Origin: Candidatus Altimarinota bacterium | GTDB lineage: Bacteria; Patescibacteriota; Gracilibacteria; BD1-5; UBA6164 | Direction of reading: 5' to 3' | NCBI GenBank assembly: GCA_028696815.1 | Contig: JAQVGG010000009.1 | Location: 1 to 49,521 of the forward strand | DNA length: 49,521 nt | In this document: piece by piece, positions 20,773 through 31,850 of the stretch | Position numbering within the stretch: position 1 is the first letter of the stretch | Layout of the letters: the number at the start of each line of letters is the position of its first letter | Made by a program: the position numbers and the translations under genes | The notes under the pieces: model-generated | What the model was told of the DNA's origin: nothing | The model's input: the letters and a program-made list of their open reading frames with translations, nothing else | Database searches by the model: none

Positions 20773-22929
20773 ATGTGAGCAAATGATTTAAAATTTTCTT
20801 GATGATTATCTGCAGTTGCAAGTCGCTTAACTCAAAAAGATATAGAGGAATATAGAACTCTTTTATGGGAAGTTTATCCAAATGCAAAACCTGATGAAAT
20901 TAATATATTAATTGATATTATTAATAAATGAACTTTAGAAGATTTTTTAAAAGTAAAAGAAGCAGTTCTAAAAAAGGTTCCTATTACAGAAATTATTGTA
21001 GACTCTATATATTCAGATGTATTTAGGATAGTTAAAAAATTTAAAAATCAAGAAAATAGTATTCCAAAAGTAGTTGAACCAAAATATGAAACTCCTAATA
21101 AAGAAGTTGATTGGGCAGATCCAAGAAGTATAAAATGATATTTAGATAAATATGTTTCAGGACAAGAAGAAGCTAAAAAAGTTTTATCTGTAGCATTTTC
21201 AGATTATATAAGTTATGGAACTACTTCTCATAGTTTGCTTATATGACCAACTGGAACTGGTAAAACTTATATATTAAAAGTACTTTGTGAAGCCGCTTGA
21301 ATTCCCTTTGTAAAAATTTCTATGGCAAATGTAACGAGTGCTTGATATAAAAATGAGAATCTATCAGAGAAAATGCAGGTTTTAAGATGAAAAGAAAGAG
21401 CTATAGTTTTTTTAGATGAATTTGATAAACTTTCACCAACAGAAGAATGAAGATGAACACAGTGATTTACAGAAAGATTGCAAAAAGAATTATTATCTTA
21501 TTTTTCTTGAGACAAAATTGAATGAATTGATTCTTCAAAATTTTTAATAGTTACTGCTTGAGCCTTTAACTGATGATTTGGACAACAATCACTTGCAAGT
21601 ATGATACAAAAAAGATTATGATGAAATAAATCTAAACTTGATGAAAGTGAAGTTTTATCACAAGTTACAAATGATGATTTAGTGAGATATGGAATAATGC
21701 CAGAACTTGTTTGAAGACTTGCAAATAAGACTGTTTTAGAACCTTTAGACGAAGAAGCACTTTATAAAATACTTGCTCATACTGAGAATTCTATTTTAAA
21801 ACAAAAAATAAAAGATTTTGATAAAATGTGAATAACTTTAGAATTTGAAGATGAAGCAATAAGACTCATTGCTAAAAATAGTGCTAAATGAGTTTGAGCA
21901 AGATGACTTGAAAGTATTATAAATGAACTAACACAAAGGTATTCTTTTAATAGAGCTGATTATAAATGAAAAAAAATCACCATAACTCCAAATGAAGTAG
22001 AAGAGTTAATGAAAAAAGAAGTTAAATTTGAAAAAGTTGATGATATAGAAGTTGATTGGACAAGTCCTAAAAGTATAATGGATTATATGAACTTTTATGC
22101 TATTTGACAAAATGAAGCAAAAAAATCACTATCAACAAGTTTTATGCTTTATAATAAAAAGCTTGCCAATCCTGACTTACCATTACCACAACCAAACTCT
22201 TTGCTTATTTGACCTTCTTGAAGTTGAAAAACTTATTTAGTAGAATTGCTTGCAAAAAAAGCTCAAATTCCGGTTTCAAAAATAAATTTAGCTGAATGAA
22301 TAAGTGTTTGAGAATTCAGAGCAAGGCTTGCTGATTTAGCTTATAATTGAAAATGAATTGTATTTTTAGATGAAGCTGATAAAGTATTACTTGATGCATA
22401 TTCTCCTCTTAAAAAAGAACTTATATCTTGTTTAGAAAATTGAGAAGCAAATGGAATTGATTTATCTTGAATTATGTTTGTATTGGCTTGAGCGTTTCAA
22501 TGATTATTTGATAAAAAATCTGAAGATTCTTGAAATTCTATTTGATTTTGAGCAGATATTAATAAACCAAAAAATTATACTTGAATAGAAGTAAATATGG
22601 ACAGTTTAATTGAGGCTTGAATTCCAATTGAAATACTTGGAAGAGTACCAAATATAGTTCTTCTTCAAGCACTCTGAGTAAATGAACTAATTGAAATGAT
22701 GAAAAAACCTTGATCAGAACTAGAAAAATTTATAAATTATTTCAAATCTGAAAATGTTGAATTAGTTATTGAGGAACCAGTTTTAACTATAATAGCTACA
22801 AAGGCAAAAGCCAAACTTTGAGCTAGAAGTATAAAACCTATTTTATCAAAACTTTTTAATAGATTCATACAAGATATTGAAAGTTATAGATGAAAAAAAC
22901 TTGAAATTCAAAGTGAAGATATTAATTAA
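20773..22929 (+). CDS. Tandem double-ClpX AAA+ unfoldase-like protein
   Basis: A 718-residue cytosolic protein with two ClpX-type AAA+ modules in one chain and no N-terminal zinc-binding domain (no CxxC in the first 100 residues). Module 1: Walker A GPTGTGKT 158-165, Walker B VFLDEFDK (Asp215/Glu216), pore loop SAGYKNE (Tyr192), sensor region TAGAF, arginine finger in ELVGRL, sensor 2 GARGLES. Module 2: Walker A GPSGSGKT from 480 (all three Gly are TGA), Walker B VFLDEADK (533/534), LAGAF, a SIGFGADI loop (IGF 590-592), finger in EILGRV, sensor 2 GARSIKP. Module 1 lacks the IGF tripeptide and module 2 lacks the aromatic pore residue (GISVGE). Both look ATPase-competent. ClpXs normally have one module of about 420 residues, so this is an unusual duplication; HslU is excluded by these motifs. 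Confidence 0.9.
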
Positions 22930-22955
22930 AATAATAAATAAGTAAATCATTAAAT

Positions 22956-22983
22956 TTGCAAAACAAAAAAATATTTATATAAT
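22956..22983 (+). promoter_or_regulatory. Promoter of rpsO
   Basis: TTGCAA (22956-22961), 16-base spacer, TATAAT (22978-22983); the leader of about 68 bases runs to the ATG at 23058. Confidence 0.65.
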
Positions 22984-22991
22984 CCCATTTG

Positions 22992-23055
22992 TTGATTTAC
23001 TGGTGTATTTTCCGGTTTACTCAATAAAATTATTTTATTTTCGTAAAAATACGAA
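22992..23055 (+). promoter_or_regulatory. Structured 5' leader of rpsO (candidate S15 autoregulatory site)
   Basis: Three successive stems: TTGA...ACTGG/CCGGT...TCAA (22992-23024, with a G-U pair and internal loop), AATAAAA/TTTTATT (about 23023-23039) and TTCGTA/TACGAA (23040-23055). The last ends 2 bases before the ATG. S15 autoregulates through leader structures in several phyla, so this is a plausible but unproven S15 site. Confidence 0.45.
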
Positions 23056-23057
23056 CT

Positions 23058-23327
23058 ATGACAGTTACTAAAGAAGTAAAAAGCAAATTAATTGCTGATT
23101 TTGGTGCAAAAAAAGGTGATACAGGTTCTAGTGAAGTTCAAATCGCTATATTAACTGCACAAATTGAAAACCTAAAAGAACATCTTTTAGAACATAAAAA
23201 TGATAATCACTCAAGAAGAGGTATATTAATTATGGTTGCAAAAAGAAGAAAATTACTAGCATATTTAAAAAGAAAAGATGCAGTAAAATACAATGAAGTT
23301 ATTGAAAAATTAAACTTAAGAAAATAA
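23058..23327 (+). CDS. rpsO: 30S ribosomal protein S15
   Basis: An 89-residue primary 16S rRNA-binding protein that organises the platform of the small subunit. [51 protein letters not shown] and [13 protein letters not shown] are the classic S15 blocks and the length is standard. It contains no in-frame TGA: its four glycines are all GGT, unlike its neighbours. It ends TAA TAA TAA. It has its own promoter and structured leader. Confidence 0.99.
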   Translation: MTVTKEVKSKLIADFGAKKGDTGSSEVQIAILTAQIENLKEHLLEHKNDNHSRRGILIMVAKRRKLLAYLKRKDAVKYNEVIEKLNLRK

Positions 23328-23331
23328 TAAT

Positions 23332-23366
23332 AAAAAAGAAACTTTTAAAAAAAGTTTCTTTTTTAT
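23332..23366. terminator. Shared terminator of rpsO and the Rel gene
   Basis: AAAAAAGAAACTTTT/AAAAGTTTCTTTTTT with T-runs on both strands; the Rel stop (23363-23365) lies at its right edge. Confidence 0.85.
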
Positions 23367-25606
23367 TGTTTAATTATTTCTCAAATTTCTCATGAAATAA
23401 GCTTATCTTTAAATTGAATTTTTATCCTATCCATAAATCTATCAACTATAAGATAATCATAATCCAATACACTAAGACCAAGATTAATTTGTGTTTGAAG
23501 ATTTCAAATCTTATTTGTATTTATAGAATCAACATTTATTCACATATTATAAATAATGTCACTCAATTCTTTTAATACTCAAATTTGATTTTTTACTATA
23601 AGTTTTATATTTACTATTAAAGATTCTTCCTTTTCTCAATCTATATAAGCTGGTAATAATCTATCCTTGTTAACATCTTTTAGTATCTTACAATTTCTCC
23701 TATGAATTGTAAAAATTCATTTATTATTAATATGAGCTACTATATCATTTGTAAGTTTTCTTCTAGAACAATAACAAAGCTTATAATCAAGTCATACTTC
23801 TCATCATATAATTAAATTCTTTTTCAGATTTTTTTGTTCATCTGATTCTTCAATTGTCTTTTCATAAGTTTTTTTATTTCATCAAATAGATGTTTCTAAA
23901 GCATTTTTATCTTTTAAATTAAGAGGAGATCACTTTAATATTTTTTTAATTAATGATGCTGGGGGCATAGAAAAATCACCTATTTGTTCAAGCAAAAGCA
24001 ATCTTTCTTCCATATTTAGATTTTTTCAATCAAGGGTTTTCAAAATAGTTAAATCCTTATCTATCTTTCAAAGTCATGCTTTTTCTAAATACTTACTCAT
24101 TATTTCCTTTCATCTTTCTCTATGAAGTTCTTGATCTTCTTTTTTTAAGGTAGCTTTTATCCTATTTTTTGCCTTTATTGTTTTTACAAATCAAATCCGA
24201 AATGGATTTGGTCTTTTATTTTTATCAACTACTATCTCAACTACATCTCAATTATGTAACTCTTTATCAAGTGGGTAAACACTATTATTTACTTTTGCAA
24301 TAGAAATATGATTTCAAAGTTCAGTATGAACAGCATATGCAAAATCTATTGGAGTAGATCCAGATGGTAAATTTATATGATCTCATTTTGGAGTAAATAC
24401 ATAGATTCTATCTTTAAAAAAATCTACTTTTAAACTTCATACAAATTCACTATCTCAAATATTATTAACCAAATCTTTAAGTTCTTTAACCCAATCTATA
24501 TCAGTTGCTATATTACTTCATTTTTCTTTATATTCAAAATGTGCAGCAACTCATAAATCAGAATATTCCTTCATCTTATAAGTTTTAATCTGAATTTCTG
24601 TAGGTTGTCTTCTATCTGCTTTAAAAAGTCACATTATACTAGTATGAAGACTCTTATATCAATTTGGTTTTGGTAAAGCAATATAATCTTTAAATCTTTT
24701 AACTAAAGGAGTCCAACTACTATGTATAATTCATAAAACCCTATAACAATCTACCTCATTTTCAACCATAATCCTTATACCAAATAAATCAAAAAGTTCA
24801 TTTGCATTTGTTAATCATTTTTTTATTAATTTTTTATGAATAGAATAAATTGATTTTACTCTATAATCTATTTCATAATTTTGTATACCATTAGTTTTTA
24901 ATAAATTATCTATTTCTTCTTTTACTATTCTTACAAAAACTTTTCTTTGTGGTTCTAACTCTCTAAGTTCTTTTTTTAACTTTTTATATGAATCTGGATC
25001 AAGAATCTTAAAACACTCTTCATCAAGAGAATTTTTAAAATGATAAAGTCATAATCTATCAGCAATTGGTGAAAATATATTTAAAGTTTCTAAAGCTATT
25101 TTTTCTCTTTTATCTTTTCTAGGATGATATTTTAAAGTTTTCATATTGTGAAGTCTATCCGAAAGTTTAACAAAAATAACTCTCAAATCTTCTGCCATTG
25201 CTACCATCATTTTTCTCAAACTACCAACATCCCTTTCTTCTCATTTATATCTTATCTTTGAAAGTTTTGCTAATCATTCACATAAGAAAGCAACTTCTTC
25301 TCAAAATTCATTTTTTATATCATCAGCTGTTTTTGGAGTATCTTCTATAACATCATGTAAAAGACAAGCTTGAATAGTATAAATATCTGGTTTTAAATCA
25401 AGTAATATTAAGGCTGCTTCAACAGGATGACTTATATATGGTTCACCTGATAATCTATTTTGTCATTCATGAGCTTCACGAGCATAAAGATAAGCTTTAA
25501 AAACTTCATTTTTTATATAATCATAATTAAGATTTCTCATATACATAGAAACCTTTTTTACAATAAATTCAACATTTTCATCTATTTTTATATATCTACC
25601 AGTCAT
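23363..25606 (-). CDS. rel: RelA/SpoT homologue, bifunctional (p)ppGpp synthetase/hydrolase
   Basis: A 747-residue stringent-response enzyme. Order of domains: HD hydrolase with [12 protein letters not shown] and HDVIEDT (His84-Asp85) and later [11 protein letters not shown]; synthetase with [21 protein letters not shown] and PKPNGYKSLHT; TGS with [29 protein letters not shown]; zinc-finger/RIS-like region with CYCSRRKL...HRRNC; and a C-terminal ACT domain. Because the HD His-Asp is intact it should both make and hydrolyse (p)ppGpp, as expected for the single long RSH of a small genome. The ATG at 25606 gives [14 protein letters not shown]. Confidence 0.96.
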
Positions 25607-25685
25607 ATTTTTTTAAAAAAATGTAATTATAATTGGCATAATATCACATATAAAAAATTTGTAAAGAGTTAGTTTAAATATTTTC

Positions 25686-25713
25686 TTGTCATAATTAAAA
25701 AAAAAGATAATAT
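25686..25713 (+). promoter_or_regulatory. Promoter of the 25747 prepilin gene
   Basis: TTGTCA (25686-25691), 16-base spacer, TAATAT (25708-25713), 33 bases before the ATG. Confidence 0.5.
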
Positions 25714-25746
25714 ATACGAGTATTTATTAAAATAATATTTATTTTT

Positions 25747-26523
25747 ATGAAAAAATTACAAAATAGAGCTTTTACTCTTGTAGAATTATTAGTAGTTATA
25801 ACTATATTGGCTATTATATCAGTAGTTGCATATCAAAATTTTTGAAGTGCTGTTTGAAAAGCAGTTTCTGGTAGAAAAATACAAGATATTTCAACTATTG
25901 AAACTTCTCTTAGTCAATACAAGATAGATAAAAATTATTATCCTACTGTTGATACATATAATAATACTACAAATATGTGGTGATATAGTTCTTGAACTAC
26001 TGCAAATATATCTAATACTCTTATTGTAAGTAAAACATGAGAAGAAGTCACAGCAATTAATAGTGCAAATTGATGATGAATTGTTTATGGAACTTGAACT
26101 TGGAATACTATTCAAATATGAGCAAAATGAACTATATCTCAAGAAACACTATGAAAACAATATTTAACAAAGGATTTATATGATCCAGAAATCTGAGATA
26201 TAAAAGTATGAAGTAAAAAAATGATTGATAGTTGAATTGGAAGATATGTTTATGCAGTTTTTAAAAAACCTTTACCAAGCGATACTACTTGGTGAACAAA
26301 TAATAAAACATGAACTTATTATAATATAGCATATACTATTAAAAAAGAAGGAAGTGATATATATCTAACTAAAATTGTTTGAGACTATGATGAAAAATCA
26401 TGTTTTGATGATTCTAGTAAATGTAAAAAAACATTAATAGGTTTAGATGATTGACAAGAACAAACAAGTAGTAATACAAGTAATGTAAATCAATGAATTC
26501 CTTACCCTGTTGATTGATTTTAA
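25747..26523 (+). CDS. Type IV prepilin-like protein
   Basis: A 258-residue protein. MKKLQNRA precedes FTLVELLVVITILAIISVVAYQ, the prepilin helix; Ala is at -1 and Glu at +5. The remaining domain is Gly/Thr/Ser-rich (most Gly are TGA) with a Cys pair (CFDDSSKC) near the end, suggesting a disulphide-bonded D-region as in type IV pilins. It probably forms, or decorates, a surface pilus. It is monocistronic, with its own promoter and terminator. Confidence 0.88.
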
Positions 26524-26553
26524 AAAATCTGAGATTAATCTCAGATTTTTTTT
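26522..26553. terminator. Shared terminator of prepilin and methyltransferase genes
   Basis: AAAAAATCTGAGATTAATCTCAGATTTTTTT is a perfect stem. The stop codon of the minus-strand methyltransferase (26535-26537) is in its centre. Confidence 0.85.
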
Positions 26554-27206
26554 ATTATACTTATAAAGTTTTTATTAGTTTCAAATGCTCTATTTTCTAT
26601 AACTTCAAATCCAGTTTTTTCAAATAAATAATCTAATTCTTTTAAAGAAAAGCAATGGTAAAATCTAGCATATTCAGAGAAATATATATTGTAATCTATG
26701 CTTCAAAACTGATTCTCACTATTTTCTATAATATCATTTTTATATTTTTCATCATTAATGAGAGAATTTAAATACCAATTTGTCATTAAAATTATTCAAT
26801 TTTTTTTCAATAAATTTTTAGCTTTTTCTAATACTTCAATTCTTTCTTCTATTGTTTGAAGATGATGAAAAGATGCGATAAAAAATATAAAATCAAATTT
26901 TCTATCTTTTATTTGATTTATAGATAGCATATCTAGTACTAAAAAATCCTTGTTATTATAAGATTTTTTTGCTTCATCTATCATAAGAGATGATAAATCA
27001 ACTCATAAATAATTTATTTTTTCTATATCAAAAATATCTCAAAATTGTTCTAACAATCTACCACTTCCACAACCTATATCTAAAAAATCTTTATTTTCAA
27101 AATCACTTAAATAAGAAGAAATAAAATAATCTATTTCTTCCCATTTCATATTTTTTCTAGATTTAGAAAAATTTTTTGCTATGTTATCATAATCAACTTT
27201 AGTCAT
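26535..27206 (-). CDS. SAM-dependent methyltransferase, class I
   Basis: A 223-residue protein. DFLDIGCGSGRLLEQFG is the SAM-binding motif I; YLGVDLSSLMIDEAKK is motif II with the acidic ribose-binding Asp; FDFIFFIASFHHLQTIEERIEVLEKAKNLLKKNGIILMTNW covers motifs IV-VI, as in the Methyltransf_11 family. The HHL after the motif IV strand is common in tRNA-modifying members such as TRM9/ALKBH8-like enzymes, but the substrate is not assigned. The last codons ATC TGA GAT TAA show that TGA is translated inside the terminator hairpin. Confidence 0.85.
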
Positions 27207-27229
27207 TTACAAATTAATAAATATAAAAA

Positions 27230-29005
27230 TTACATTTTATTTGGCATTTCAATACCTAATATAGAAAAAGCATCTTTTAAAGTAATAGTAAAAAGTTTCA
27301 CCATTTTTAATCTCAATATCTTTTTTTCAAAATCATCTTCATTTAATATATGAACTGCATTGTAAAAACTATTAAATGTTTTAGTTAAATCATAAGCATA
27401 TTTACAAAGAATATGTGGCATATTTTTATTAAAAGTATCAACTAATACTTCCCTATAACTTCATAATTGTTTTACTAATTCTATTTCTTCTAAACTTTCA
27501 AAAATAGAATTTACTTTCATATCAAAATTTTCTCAAAAATTTTCTATTATACGAAGTGCTCTAACATAAGCATATTGTATATATGGACCACTATTTCATT
27601 CAAAAGTCATAAATTCATCCCAATCAAAGATCATATCAGTTTCTCTAGATTTCTTTAAATGACCATATTTTATAGCTCAAATTCATATAATCTTACTAAG
27701 TTCATTTAGTTCTTTTTTATCTAAATCATCTCTTTTTTCTAAGATGATTTTTTTTGCTCTAATTTCTGCTTCATCAAGTAAATCTCAAAGTTTAATTATA
27801 TTTCATTTTCTAGTAGAAAAAGCTCATTCTTTTCATGAAATAAATCAATTGAAAGCATGAAATAACTCTGTAGCTACTTCTCTCCCTTTGGGAGAGACTG
27901 AGTGAGGGATTAACCATCAAGCATTTTTAGCTATTTCAAAAGCTTGTTTAAAATGAAGTTGTTGTCTTACATCTACAAAATAAACTATTTTTTCTGGAGT
28001 CCAATTTGAAGTTCTATATTTTATACAAGCAAGATCACTAGCTAAATAGCCATGAGTTCAATCTCTTTTTTGCAATATACAACTTGGTAATTTATCATTT
28101 TCAAAAATAACTCAGACAGAACCATCTTCATTTTGAGTTGCAATTCATTTAGAAATTAATTCAACAACTATAGAATGCATATCAAAAACTAAATCGGGAA
28201 AATCTTCCATTTTTGGAAGTCATAATCACTCATAAAAACTTTCCCCTATATTGTAATCTGGTTTTACATTCAGTCTTGCTAAGTTTTTATTCATAGCTTC
28301 TATAGAGTATTTTGTAAATTTTGACCAAAGTTCTATAGATTCAGGATTTCATTCTGATAACAATTTAAATTCATCTCTTGTTTTTTGCTCTAAATCAGAA
28401 TCATTTTCTATTTCAGAAGTAATTTTAACATAAAGCTCAAGTAAATAATCAACAGCATTTTCTTTTAATTTATTTTCATCTCACCATAATTTATAAGCAG
28501 TAATTAGCTTACCAAAAATAATTCCCCAATCCCCTATATGACTATCAGAAATCACATCATAACCAAATTTTTTATATATATTTATCATAGCTTGACCTAT
28601 GTTTGGTGTACACATATGACCTATATGAAGTGGTTTTCAAACATTTGCTCATATATAATCAACTATTATTTTTTTCCCATTTCAAATATAGCTAAATTGA
28701 GATGAAAAATCTAGGTTATATAATTCAAAAAACTTTTTAGTAAATATATCTTTTGAAACTTTTATATTTACAAAAGCACCTTCACTACTTACATCAGTTA
28801 TTTCAGAAATAGTTTTTAATAAAGGTAATATTTCACTAGCTATTAAGTTTGGATTTTTTTTCAATTCTCTAGATAAGATCCCACAATTAAAAGCAAAATC
28901 TCACATTTCCTTCTTTGGTGGAATAGTCAAATTTATATCATATAATTCTATAGAATAATTTTCTTTAATTAATTTTAATATATCTTGTTTTAAAGCTTTT
29001 TCCAT
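27230..29005 (-). CDS. argS: Arginyl-tRNA synthetase (ArgRS)
   Basis: A class I synthetase charging tRNA-Arg; 591 residues. The N-terminal Add-1-like domain is followed by VDYIGANVGKPLHIGHM (HIGH at 127-130), SDSHIGDWG, HGYLASDLACIKYR, VDVRQQLHFKQAFEIAKNAGW, the degenerate KMSKS loop FSTRKGNII, and the anticodon-binding domain with PYIQYAYVRALRI. The C-terminus GIEMPNKM is the family end. An insert translated as LIPHSVSPKGRE (about 365-376) is encoded by a palindromic repeat just before the conserved FNGFISG segment. It is probably functional because the frame is intact. Confidence 0.96.
27879..27909. repeat. Palindromic repeat copy C, inside argS in frame
   Basis: TCTCTCCCTTTGGGAGAGACTGAGTGAGGGA: stem TCTCTCCC/GGGAGAGA, then a TGAGGG motif as in copies A and B. 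It lies in the argS frame and is translated as IPHSVSPKGRE. Confidence 0.8.
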
Positions 29006-29107
29006 TTTCTCATTATTTTAAATAAAATCTAGCAATAGTATACAAAAAAAAAATAAAAAATAAATATTTTTTACTTTTTTTAAAAGTTATTTTTATTTAA
29101 CATTTAA

Positions 29108-30445
29108 CTATATAAATAATAAGTTAAATATAAAAAATAATGCTCCTGATAGAAATGCTACAACAGGTACTGTTATAAGCCAAGCAGCTACTATTTTTTT
29201 AAGCATTGATCTTTCAACAAAACATTCTTTTTTCTTATGTTCTCTTTTATGAAGATATTCTCTTAAAAATCATACTCAAAATACTCAACCTATAGCTATA
29301 TGAGTAGAACTTACAGGTAATCATAATTGACTTGCAAGTATAACTGTAAGTGCCGCTGATAATGCTATACAAAATGCTCTTACTTGATCCAGCTCTGTTA
29401 TTTCTCAACCAACTGCTTTTATAAGTTTTGGTCAGAATAACAATAATCAAAATGATAATCAAGTTCAACCTAAAAGCATTATCCAAAAAGGAATACCTAC
29501 ACTTCAAGAAATAGAAGAATTGATAAGTGAATCATAAATAGCTGCAAGTGGTCAAATTGCATTTGCAACATCATTTGATCAATGAGCAAAAGTAAGAAGT
29601 ATAACTGAAAAAATAAGTGGTATATTAAACAATCTAGCCATAGACTTTCTATCGTTTGAAAGTCTAGATGAAATCTTTGATAAATATGCTCTAAAAGAAA
29701 AATAAGTTATAAATCACAAGATAAGTCAGATATGTGATGCTTCTATGAAGTCTAATTTAACAATATTTTTTAATCATTTTAATATAATATAAGTTGTAAA
29801 AGCCCATATCATTATAGACACAAAGAATGGAACCCACTTTTTTGCTTGTACAATCTTATCCTTTTTATGTAAGATTAGATGTTTAATAAAAAATAAAAAT
29901 AAAGCCGCAACTATTCATCATAATATAGGAGAAATAAACCAACTAGAAACTATCTTTCACATAGTCTCCCATGAAACAATTCATATTCACATTGCAGCAA
30001 TTCATGCTCACATAACTCAACCAACAATAGAATGTGTAGTTGAAACTGGTGCTTTAAAATATGTTGCAAAATTGAGCCAAAGAGCAGCAGAAAATAATGC
30101 AGATAACATTATAAACATAAAAATAGTATAATCTCATATTTGAGATATATCTATAATACCATCTTTAATAGTTTTTACAACTTCTCAACCAGCAATAACA
30201 GCTCATGCAAGCTCAAAAATAGCTGCAATTATAATAGCTTGTTTTAGAGTTAAAGCTCCAGATCAAACAGCAGGTCAAACACTATTTGCAACATCATTTG
30301 CTCATATGTTAACAGCCATATAGATACCAAGAAAAACTGCAAACAATAAAAAAGCATTAGCGGTCGTTCATAAATCTGATCATACAAATAAATGAACTCA
30401 TACTAATGCTGAAACTATATACAATGTAAATAAAAAATATTTCAT
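29108..30445 (-). CDS. Pit-family inorganic phosphate transporter
   Basis: A 445-residue inner-membrane permease that imports phosphate, typically metal-phosphate/H+ symport. Two copies of the PHO-4 signature are present: NIGANDVANSVGPAVGSG (from Gly48) and HGSNDVANAIGPLAAI (from about 289). The paired STTHSIVGGVMGAG and SSTHIAIGGVFGVG blocks are the second half-repeat motifs. About 10-12 membrane helices are visible, with a cytosolic linker around 180-260. It ends with TAG. No PhoU-like gene is next to it. Stretch 30446-30656 is AT-rich with no gene. Confidence 0.95.
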
Positions 30446-30656
30446 ATATTTTTTTAGAAAGTAAAGAAATTTATAATACTTAATAGATAATCAAGTATAA
30501 ATACATTGTAATTAGAGTTATTTAAAGTCAAAAAACAATATATTTACAAAAATATTTTTATATTTTTAAGATTAAAAATTGACTATTTATATTTTTAAAA
30601 TATAAATAGAAATATTAAATATATAATTAAATATATTAAAATTAACTATAACAAAT

Positions 30657-31826
30657 ATGTCAAAAACAATAGAATTAATTAATAAAAATAAATCTTATAT
30701 AGGAAATATAAAAATCACAAAAAATAATCTAAATTATATAAAAAATATAGTAAATAAGTTAAATAAAGAAAAAATAATAATAATTTCTTGAATAAAAAAT
30801 GTTTGAAAAACTCAAGTAATATCAGAAATGATTAAAAAAACTAAAATTGAATCAAATTTTTTTTATTTTAATAATAATCTAGACAATGTAAATATCATAA
30901 AAAATGATATTGATTTAAAAAATATGATAAATATAGAGGTTAACTTTAACAAAGATATAAAATATATATTTTTACAAAATATAAGTAAGATAGAAAATAT
31001 AAAAGATCTAATAATTTATTTATATAAAAGTGACTTCAAAGTTATACTTATATGAAATGATATAAAGATACCAAATATACAAGAAATAGAAATAAAAAAT
31101 AGTATAAATGAAGATATAGAAAAAGATATAATTTACTGAAATTTATGAAATACATACTATTTAAATGATACAAATTTTAAAAAAGAATATATTAACCTTA
31201 TAAAAGATAATATACTTTTAAATCAAATTTTTTGTCTAAAATCAGTAAAAAATATAAATTTATATAACTTAATAATAACAAAATTAGCACTTTTAGAAAA
31301 AGATATAAGTTTAAGAGAGTTTCATAGAGATATAGAAAAAGTAAATAATATATCACTAGTAACAATGATGGATTATATAGATTTTTCTATACAAGAAAAA
31401 ATAATAAAAAGAGTAGAGTTTTTTGATTTCAAAACAAATACTATAAAAGTTAATAAAGTAAGATACTATTTTTGTGATAATTGATTTAGGAATTGTCTAA
31501 CAAATTTTGATTTAAGTAGACAATTATTAATAGAAAATATAATTTTTGTATTACTTAATTATAATAATTATAATATTTATACTTGAGTTAATTGAGTTTT
31601 TGAAATAAATTTTTATGCAAAAAAAGAAGACAAAGAAATAATAGTTTATTTATCAGAACAAAAAGAAAAAAATAATATAAAGAAAGAAATTAAAAAACTA
31701 CAAAAAATAGCTGGAACTATAAAAAAATATTTGGTGGTAGAAAAAGAAACTAAGTATAATTTCAAAGAAACTACTTTTGGTGATGTTGAGATAGTTACGA
31801 TAGAAGAGTTAATAAAAAAAATTTAG
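30657..31826 (+). CDS. ATPase of the AAA_14/DUF4143 type
   Basis: A 389-residue protein. The P-loop is GIKNVGKT (45-52; both Gly are TGA). KYIFLQNISKIENIKDLI is the Walker B position, but the usual FLDEIQ is replaced by FLQNIS, so catalytic acidic residues appear lost or shifted. The C-terminal half has VRYYFCDNGFRNCL and LLIENIIFVLLNYNNYNIYTG with an EINFYA block, the hallmarks of DUF4143 (a nuclease-like fold). Family members are linked to toxin-antitoxin and mobile functions but the role is unknown. Strikingly rich in ATA, AAT and AAA codons. Confidence 0.8.
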
Positions 31827-31850
31827 AAGCTACGCTTCTAAATTTTTTTA
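31819..31850. terminator. Shared terminator of ATPase and membrane-protein genes
   Basis: AAATTTAGAAGC/GCTTCTAAATTT with a 3-base loop and T-run. The ATPase stop TAG (31824-31826) is inside the left arm, and the opposite gene's second stop is at the right edge. Confidence 0.85.

Noticed and set aside
30446-30656. A possible small RNA or gene in the very AT-rich gap before the DUF4143 ATPase
   Set aside because: I found no stem, promoter pair or frame that stands out from the AT-rich background.
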